Assembly: GCA_964533945.1 (NCBI GenBank) | Contig: CAZHPA010000006.1 | Span: 11,053 to 75,052 of the forward strand | Direction of reading: 5' to 3' | DNA from: CAZHPA01 sp964533945 | GTDB taxonomy: Bacteria; Bacillota; Clostridia; Lachnospirales; WRBF01 | Length of the DNA stretch: 64,000 nt | Part shown: one piece after another, positions 58,615-64,000 of the stretch | Position numbering within the stretch: position 1 is the stretch's first letter | Layout of the letters: the number at the start of each line of letters is the position of its first letter | Notes under the pieces: generated by a model | The model's database searches: none | What the model was told of the DNA's origin: nothing | Seen by the model: the letters and a program-made list of their open reading frames with translations, nothing else | Program-made: the position numbers and the translations under genes

Positions 58615-61407
58615 TCACCTCTCGATTTCTTCCATAATAAATGATTCTACAATATCCCCTTCTTTAATGTCGTTAAATTTATTAATGGATAATCCGCATT
58701 CATATCCGGCTAAAACTTCTTTGGCGTCGTCTTTAAAGCGCTTTAAAGTATCAAGCACGCCCTCATAGATAACTTTTCCGTCACGCAAAATTCTAACCTG
58801 AGAGTTTTTAGCAATTTTTCCGTCTGTAACATGAACACCGCCTATTGTTCCAATGCCCGAAGCTTTGAAAAGTTGCCTAATTTGACCATGACCAATAACC
58901 TTTTCTTTGTATATTGGGTCTAACAACCCTTTCATTGCAGATGTTATATCTTCTATAGCGCTATAAATTATGCGATACATTCTAATATCAACTTTTTCAA
59001 TTTCGGCGGCAGTTTTTGCTGAAACATCGGGGCGAACATTAAAGCCGATTACAATTGCGTTTGAAGCTGAGGCAAGCATAACATCACTTTCGGTTATTGC
59101 TCCAACGCCTCCGTGTATAATTCTAATTCTAACTTCGTCGTTTGAAAGTCTTTCAAGACTGCTTTTAATTGCTTCAACCGAACCTTGAACATCTGCTTTA
59201 ACTACAATGTTTAAGTCTTTAACTTTGCCGGCTTGAATTTGGTTAAATAAATCATCTAAAGATACTTTTTGCGGTGTATCTTTAATCATTGATTCACGCC
59301 CATGTGCAACCATTGATTCTGCAACTGTTCTTGCTTGCTTTTCGTTTTGTGCAACATAAAACATGTCGCCGGCAAGCGGAACTTCTGATAAGCCTAAAAT
59401 TTCAACGGGAATAGAAGGCAGTGCCTCATTAACTTTCTTACCTTTATCGTCTGTCATTGCACGAACTTTACCAAACGCCGAACCTGCAACAATTGGGTCT
59501 GAAACGTTAAGTGTTCCATCTTGAACTAAAACTGTTGCAACAGGACCCCTGCCTTTATCTAATGAAGCTTCTATAACAGTTCCTCTTGCTTTTTTAGCCG
59601 GATTTGCTTTAAGTTCTTTCATCTCTGCAACTAAAATAATCATTTCAAGCAAATGGTCAATTCCTTCACCTGTTACAGCAGAAACAGGAACGCAAATTGT
59701 TTCTCCACCCCAATCTTCCGCTAAAAGCCCGTATTCTGTAAACTCTTGTTTAACTCTATCGGGGTTGGCGCTTGGTTTATCCATTTTGTTAATTGCAACA
59801 ATAATTTCAACGCCTGCGGCTTTTGCATGGTCTATAGCTTCAATTGTTTGAGGCATAACGCCGTCGTCGGCAGCAACAACAAGTATTGCAATATCTGTTA
59901 TTTGAGCGCCTCTTGAGCGCATAGCCGTAAACGCTTCATGTCCCGGAGTGTCTAAAAATGTAATTGGTTTGCCGTTTATAGAAACTGTATATGCCCCGAT
60001 ATGCTGAGTAATTCCGCCTGCTTCGCCTGCTGTTACGTTTGTTTTTCTAATGGAGTCTAAAAGCGACGTTTTTCCGTGGTCGACATGCCCCATAACAACA
60101 ACAACGGGAGGGCGTGACTTTAAGTCTTCTAATTTGTCTTCTTCTTCGGAAAAAATATTTCCTAAAATATCTTCTTCTTCCTCTTTTTCAACCAAAATAT
60201 CAAATTCTTCTGCAACTTTTGAAGCGGCGTTAAACTCAATTTCCTGATTTATTGTTGCAAGTATGCCCCGCCTCATAAGCAATTTAATTATTTCAGAAGT
60301 AGGCTTATTTACTTTTTCTGCAAAATCTTTAACTTTAATTAACTTTGGTAATGAAATAACTTTAATTTCATCGTTTTCAATTTGGATAACTTCCACTATT
60401 GGCGCTATCTCCTCTTTTTTCTTTTTCTTTTTGCCTTTTGTTTTGGGTTGCGGCTTTTCAAGATTTGGCATAATGTATGATGTTTTTTGCCTAGGGGTAA
60501 GCTTTTGTCTTGATTTTTCTTCCGATTGTTTTTGGCTTTGTTTTTGACGTTTTTCAACTACTTTTGCAACTGCTTGTTGTTTTTCTGTCTTTAATTCTGC
60601 TTTTTTGTCTGGTCTTGGCTTTTGTGGTTGTGGTTTATTTCCAAACTTTTTAGCGCCGTCTGCTGTTCCTTCCGACGATTGCTTATTGTTTCCAAACGAT
60701 TGGCGTTGAGTAGGAGCAGAACCCCCAGTGTTTTGTGCGGCATTAGGTCTATTTCCCGAATGCTGTTGTCTATTTGTCCATTGATGTTGAGACTGTCTAT
60801 TTTGATTATTATATCTGCCCGAATTTCCTGAATTTTCCGAATTACGTGAATTTTCAGAATTACGTGAACTTCCCGAATTGCTAAAGTGCCTGTTTGTTTG
60901 GTGATAGTTGCCGCCTTGTGTGCTAGACTGCCTATTTGCGCTACTTGTATTGCTTGCGCTATTTGAACTATGTGCGTTATTTACATTATTTGAATTACTT
61001 GCATTATTTTGAAAACTTGTATGCTGATAGTTGCTGTTTTGGGTATTTGGCTGCCTACTTGAATGTTGGTTGTTGTTTTGCCCACCTGTGTTATTGTTAA
61101 ATCTTGGATTTCGCTGTTGGTCGCCTGAATATTGTCTGTTTGGCTGTTGTCTACTATTTTGTTGCTGTGTTTTGGGCTTAAATCTTTTTTCGTGAAAAGG
61201 TTTTGAATTATTTGCACTATTTGCACTATTTGCACTATTTGCACTTCTTTTATTTGTGTAAAAATCAATAATAGTTTTTGCTTGGTCGCTTTCTAACGTA
61301 CTCATATGGCTTTTCGCTTCAATACCCATGCTGTTCAACTTGTCCATTAAAACTTTGCTATCTACGTTTAACTGTTTTGCTACTTCATGTACTCGCATTT
61401 TAGGCAT
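58615..61407 (-). CDS. infB: Translation initiation factor IF-2 with long N/S/Q-rich N-terminal region
   Basis: 930 residues. An IF2_N domain (1-52; MRVHEVAKQLNVDSKVLMDK) is followed by a low-complexity stretch (about 54-260) dominated by N, S and Q, then a Lys/Gln-rich part, a second IF2_N (about 365), the G domain (GHVDHGKTSLLDSI near 437, DTPGHEAFTAMRSRGA, NKMDKPSANPD) and domains II-IV. Places initiator tRNA on the ribosome. The N-terminal tract contains a 9-bp direct repeat encoding S-A-N four times (61212-61250). Confidence 0.97.
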   Translation of the reverse strand: MPKMRVHEVAKQLNVDSKVLMDKLNSMGIEAKSHMSTLESDQAKTIIDFYTNKRSANSANSANSANNSKPFHEKRFKPKTQQQNSRQQPNRQYSGDQQRNPRFNNNTGGQNNNQHSSRQPNTQNSNYQHTSFQNNASNSNNVNNAHSSNSASNTSSANRQSSTQGGNYHQTNRHFSNSGSSRNSENSRNSENSGNSGRYNNQNRQSQHQWTNRQQHSGNRPNAAQNTGGSAPTQRQSFGNNKQSSEGTADGAKKFGNKPQPQKPRPDKKAELKTEKQQAVAKVVEKRQKQSQKQSEEKSRQKLTPRQKTSYIMPNLEKPQPKTKGKKKKKKEEIAPIVEVIQIENDEIKVISLPKLIKVKDFAEKVNKPTSEIIKLLMRRGILATINQEIEFNAASKVAEEFDILVEKEEEEDILGNIFSEEEDKLEDLKSRPPVVVVMGHVDHGKTSLLDSIRKTNVTAGEAGGITQHIGAYTVSINGKPITFLDTPGHEAFTAMRSRGAQITDIAILVVAADDGVMPQTIEAIDHAKAAGVEIIVAINKMDKPSANPDRVKQEFTEYGLLAEDWGGETICVPVSAVTGEGIDHLLEMIILVAEMKELKANPAKKARGTVIEASLDKGRGPVATVLVQDGTLNVSDPIVAGSAFGKVRAMTDDKGKKVNEALPSIPVEILGLSEVPLAGDMFYVAQNEKQARTVAESMVAHGRESMIKDTPQKVSLDDLFNQIQAGKVKDLNIVVKADVQGSVEAIKSSLERLSNDEVRIRIIHGGVGAITESDVMLASASNAIVIGFNVRPDVSAKTAAEIEKVDIRMYRIIYSAIEDITSAMKGLLDPIYKEKVIGHGQIRQLFKASGIGTIGGVHVTDGKIAKNSQVRILRDGKVIYEGVLDTLKRFKDDAKEVLAGYECGLSINKFNDIKEGDIVESFIMEEIER

Positions 61408-61464
61408 TCGCCCACCTCCAAAATTAAAACAACGACATATTAGTTTTTAATTCAAAAAAATATG

Positions 61465-61779
61465 TCAGCTTTCGTTATCATCTATATATTTTTTAATTTT
61501 TAAAGCAAAATTTTCATTTGTTACGGCTAAAGTCATTTTGTTTTGCTTGCCTAATGCTTTGTTAATTTCAAAGTTGCTTCCAAAAACAAAGCAATCCGTT
61601 TTGTAGTAGTGGCATTTATTTAAAAATTTAGTTTTTGTATTTAAAGAAGCATCTTCGGAAACAATAACAAGCTTTGCATCATTTGATTTAAGCGCTTTTT
61701 CACAAGAAGCTTCACCCGAAACTATAAACCCTGCTTTTTGGCAAAGACTAAGTGTAGAAAATATAGATTTATCGTCCAT
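61465..61779 (-). CDS. ylxQ: L7Ae/L30e-like RNA-binding protein YlxQ
   Basis: About 104 residues: FSTLSLCQKAGFIVSGEASC, KLVIVSEDASLNTKTKFLNK, GKQNKMTLAVTNENFALKIK. The L7Ae fold binds kink-turn RNA; YlxQ lies between ylxR and infB across Firmicutes. ATG 61779 lies inside the end of ylxR (11-bp overlap); the longer ORF to 61887 is a ylxR overlap artefact. Confidence 0.9.
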   Translation of the reverse strand: MDDKSIFSTLSLCQKAGFIVSGEASCEKALKSNDAKLVIVSEDASLNTKTKFLNKCHYYKTDCFVFGSNFEINKALGKQNKMTLAVTNENFALKIKKYIDDNES

Positions 61780-62038
61780 TTCCTTCAACCCCTTCAACAA
61801 TTTCTTTAATTTCAGCATATATTTGTTTAGGAATAGGGCTTTTAAAAGAACGTTCAAATCCTTTAATCTTTTCTGCTCTATTAACACAATTTAAAGATTT
61901 ACAAACATACGCTCCTCGTCCTTCTTGTTTTCCTGTTAAATCAACATTAAACGTTTTGTTTTCTGTACGAACAACACGAATTAGTTTATTTTTTTCAATC
62001 ATTTGTATACAGCCTGTGCATTTTCTAAGCGCTATCAT
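61769..62038 (-). CDS. ylxR: YlxR/RnpM RNA-binding protein
   Basis: 89 residues: RKCTGCIQMIEKNKLIRVVR (the CxGC-type loop), GKQEGRGAYVCKSLNCVNRA. Family members modulate RNase P or other RNAs. Overlaps nusA by 4 bp (ATGA-like coupling) after GGAGGAG. Confidence 0.93.
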   Translation of the reverse strand: MIALRKCTGCIQMIEKNKLIRVVRTENKTFNVDLTGKQEGRGAYVCKSLNCVNRAEKIKGFERSFKSPIPKQIYAEIKEIVEGVEGNGR

Positions 62039-63123
62039 TTAATTGCTCCTCCCAGCAAATCTTTTAAGTTAAATAAATTGCTGGCTCTTGCCATGCTTTC
62101 GCTTCTAATGTCAACTCTGTATCCTGTTAATTTTGCAGATAATCTTGCGTTTTGCCCTTCTTTACCAATTGCAAGCGAAAGTTGATTGTCGGGAACAATA
62201 ACTTTAGCGTTATGTTCTTCTTCATTAACTAAAACAGCAATAACTTTACTTGGGCTTAGTGCTGCTGCAATATATTTGCGCGGGTCTTCGCTCCAATTTA
62301 TTATATCAATTTTTTCTCCTTTAAGCTCGTTAATAATAACAGAAACTCTACAACCGTTTTGCCCAACACACGAACCAACGGGGTCTATATTTGAGTTTTT
62401 TGAAAAAACGGCAATTTTTGTTCTGTTTCCTGCTTCTCTTGCAACAGATTTAATTTGAATTAAACCTTCTAAAACTTCTGGAACTTCTTGCTCAAAAAGT
62501 TTTGAAACAAGCTGTGGATTCGAGCGCGACACAGTAATTTGGGGGCCTTTTGTAGTTTGCTTAACTTCGGAAACGTATACTTTTAAGCGGTCTTGAAAAT
62601 TATATTGTTCTGTTGCAACTTGTTCTGTTAAAGGCATTATTGCATCAATTTTTCCTATTGCAACTACAACATTTTTTCTTTCTTTTCGTTGCACAATACC
62701 TGTTACAATAGTTTTTTCTTTAGAAGCATATTCATTAAACAAAATTTCCCGCTCTGCTTCTCTAAATTTTTGCACAACAACTTGCTTTGCTGTTTGTGCC
62801 GAAATTCTGCCAAAATCTTTTGGAGTAACAACAATGTCAACTATATCTCCAATTTCATAATTAATATCTTTTTCTCTTGCGTCTTCCAAAGAAATTTGAA
62901 GGTTATGGTCTAATACAACTTCAACAACTTCTTTCTGTGCAAATACAAAAACTTCTCCTGTTTGTCTATCTATTATAACTTTTATGTTTTGTGACGTGCC
63001 GAAGTTCTTTTTACAGGCGGAAACAAGGGAAGTTTCTATAGCATCAAAAATAATTTCTTTATTAATTCCCTTTTCCTTTGAAACCTGCTCTAAAGCCTCG
63101 ATTAACTCGACACCCTTATTCAT
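62035..63123 (-). CDS. nusA: Transcription elongation/termination factor NusA
   Basis: 362 residues: N-terminal RNA-polymerase-binding domain (VELIEALEQVSKEKGINKEI), S1 domain (about 130-200), two KH domains (DPVGSCVGQNGCRVSVIINE, LSLAIGKEGQNARLSAKLTG). The acidic C-terminal repeats of Proteobacteria are absent, as in Firmicutes. GGAGGAG lies 8 nt before ATG 63123; the ORF's extension upstream overlaps rimP. Confidence 0.96.
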   Translation of the reverse strand: MNKGVELIEALEQVSKEKGINKEIIFDAIETSLVSACKKNFGTSQNIKVIIDRQTGEVFVFAQKEVVEVVLDHNLQISLEDAREKDINYEIGDIVDIVVTPKDFGRISAQTAKQVVVQKFREAEREILFNEYASKEKTIVTGIVQRKERKNVVVAIGKIDAIMPLTEQVATEQYNFQDRLKVYVSEVKQTTKGPQITVSRSNPQLVSKLFEQEVPEVLEGLIQIKSVAREAGNRTKIAVFSKNSNIDPVGSCVGQNGCRVSVIINELKGEKIDIINWSEDPRKYIAAALSPSKVIAVLVNEEEHNAKVIVPDNQLSLAIGKEGQNARLSAKLTGYRVDIRSESMARASNLFNLKDLLGGAIK

Positions 63124-63146
63124 TTTAAAATCTCCTCCAATGTTTC

Positions 63147-63611
63147 TTAATCCCATAAAACAATTGTTTTGCAACGTGCTATGTCTTCTAGTTTAAAAGA
63201 AATAATATTTTCATCTTCTTGTTTAATTGACACGACATCATTTGAAATTTCTAAAAGAGAGCCTTTATAGCTCTTTTTGCCATCAAGATGAAAAGGTTTA
63301 TATAATTTAATTTCTACGTTTTGTCCAATGTTTCTTAAAAAATCTGATTGTTTTTTAAGTGTTTTTTCAATGCCAGGCGAGCTTACTTCTAAAATATAAG
63401 GCAGTGATATAGGGTCTAGTTCATCAAGCCTTTGCTCAATTAATCGGCTTACCGTTTCGCAATCGTTAATGTTAACGCCGCCGTCTTTATCAATGAAAAT
63501 TCTTAAGTACCAATTAGGCCCTTCCTTTGAAAACGTTACATCATATAAATATAAATTTAAATTTAATATAATTGGTTGCAATTCTTTAGAAACAATATCA
63601 ACGATTTTCAA
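63147..63611 (-). CDS. rimP: Ribosome maturation factor RimP
   Basis: 154 residues: YDVTFSKEGPNWYLRIFIDK, GVNINDCETVSRLIEQRLDE, YILEVSSPGIEKTLKKQSDF. Needed for 30S assembly. TTG 63611 has AGAGGTG 5 nt upstream and matches the family start; the ORF's 35-residue extension is leader sequence. First gene of the operon. Confidence 0.93.
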   Translation of the reverse strand: MKIVDIVSKELQPIILNLNLYLYDVTFSKEGPNWYLRIFIDKDGGVNINDCETVSRLIEQRLDELDPISLPYILEVSSPGIEKTLKKQSDFLRNIGQNVEIKLYKPFHLDGKKSYKGSLLEISNDVVSIKQEDENIISFKLEDIARCKTIVLWD

Positions 63612-63667
63612 AAAATCACCTCTTTTTATAAAACCTTTCTTTATTAAAATAAAAGTAAATATAGAAA

Positions 63668-63705
63668 ATAAAATAAAAATAAAAGAGTCGGTAATCACCC
63701 ACTCT
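63668..63705 (-). terminator. Attenuator-like terminator in the rimP leader
   Basis: On the minus strand AGAGT-GGGT ... ACC-GACTCT (8 pairs, one mismatch), followed by TTTATTTTTATTTT. It lies between the promoter and rimP, so it would regulate or limit expression of the whole rimP-ribF operon. Confidence 0.65.
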
Positions 63706-63747
63706 GCAGCGAACAAATATTAACTTAAAGCGTATGTTATGTTAGAA

Positions 63748-63776
63748 AGTATATCACTATATTTTCCATAATGCAA
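63748..63776 (-). promoter_or_regulatory. Sigma-A promoter of the rimP-nusA-infB operon
   Basis: Leftward TTGCAT, 17 bases, TATACT, ~137 bp before the rimP start. Confidence 0.65.
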
Positions 63777-63900
63777 GTGTTTTTTATATGTATTATAAAG
63801 TATTGACAATTTGAAGTTAATTAATCTTCTAATTTAAAGATTTTAAAATTTAAGCATTGTAACAAATACTGGAAATATAAACCATAAAATCTAAAAATGC

Positions 63901-63929
63901 TTGTATTTGTAAATTTCATGTGATATAAT
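63901..63929 (+). promoter_or_regulatory. Strong extended -10 promoter reading out of the window
   Basis: TTGTAT, 17 bases, TATAAT, with TG one base before the -10 box. GGAG followed by an ATG at about 63996-63998 suggests the next gene starts at the very edge. An ORF MAKNKPKKRGELNE from 63959 is the alternative but has no ribosome site. Confidence 0.7.
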
Positions 63930-64000
63930 ATATTTTGCCTTTGAATACAAACTATTTAATGGCGAAAAATAAGCCTAAAAAGCGTGGAGAATTAAATGAG

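Noticed and set aside
61200..61260. Short direct repeats in infB that could suggest a CRISPR-like array
   Set aside because: The 9-bp units are contiguous without spacers and encode S-A-N repeats in frame within IF-2.

Overview
The window reads as the chromosome of a low-GC, endospore-lineage Firmicute of the class Clostridia, probably near the Lachnospirales. This rests on AT-rich codon use, heavy use of TTG starts, sigma-A promoters with 17-bp spacers, and lineage-typical gene orders: rimP-nusA-ylxR-ylxQ-infB-rbfA-nrnA-truB-ribF, ylmE-sepF-ylmG-ylmH, rsmD-coaD-(DivIVA-like)-ylbJ and infC-rpmI-rplT. Sporulation and germination genes (ylbJ, a GerMN protein, a GerS-like lipoprotein) and competence genes (comEA, comEC) are present. 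The genus is not determined.

Layout. 1-3.8 kb is decaying accessory DNA: the 3' part of an FtsX-type permease, a broken cysteine-rich KTR gene, a 5'-truncated hemerythrin gene, and a histidine phosphatase gene split by a ~608-bp insertion that looks like an IS605/TnpB relic. 3.9-9.2 kb holds a stalk-domain exported protein, a CorC-type membrane protein, ispD, rpe, rsmD, coaD and a DivIVA-like coiled coil. 9.2-16 kb holds a second TnpB relic, ylbJ (minus), a HlyD-like protein, the ylm/sepF division cluster and a two-gene ThrE-type exporter (minus). 16-22 kb holds an unknown Q/N-rich protein, leuA, adenine deaminase and a small ABC-2 transporter. A third TnpB relic (22.0-22.7 kb) lies directly upstream of sbcC, where sbcD would be expected. 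25.8-39.8 kb holds an rRNA methyltransferase, an RDD protein, ruvAB, a Yip1-adaptor-MacB-like transporter operon, a CBS-DRTGG pyrophosphatase, a rhomboid, a TPR protein and an NhaC antiporter followed by degenerate copies of its own 3' end.

From 40 kb to the right edge almost everything is on the minus strand: a decayed ORF, rny, holA, comEC, a GerMN protein, a WalRK-like two-component pair, comEA, a coiled-coil protein, recO with the tiny yqzL, era, the infC-rpmI-rplT operon with an attenuator leader, mazF, alr, a GerS-like lipoprotein and the nusA-infB operon. A strong rightward promoter at the extreme right edge drives a gene outside the window.

Most of the window is core information-processing DNA. 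The less ordinary parts are three TnpB-type relics, one of which splits a gene; an adaptor whose two coiled-coil arms appear to have been lengthened by matching internal duplications; several genes whose best start is ATA, ATT or CTG; a solitary mazF behind gerS-like-alr; and two uncharacterised small proteins. I found no CRISPR array, tRNA, rRNA, prophage or convincing new defence system.
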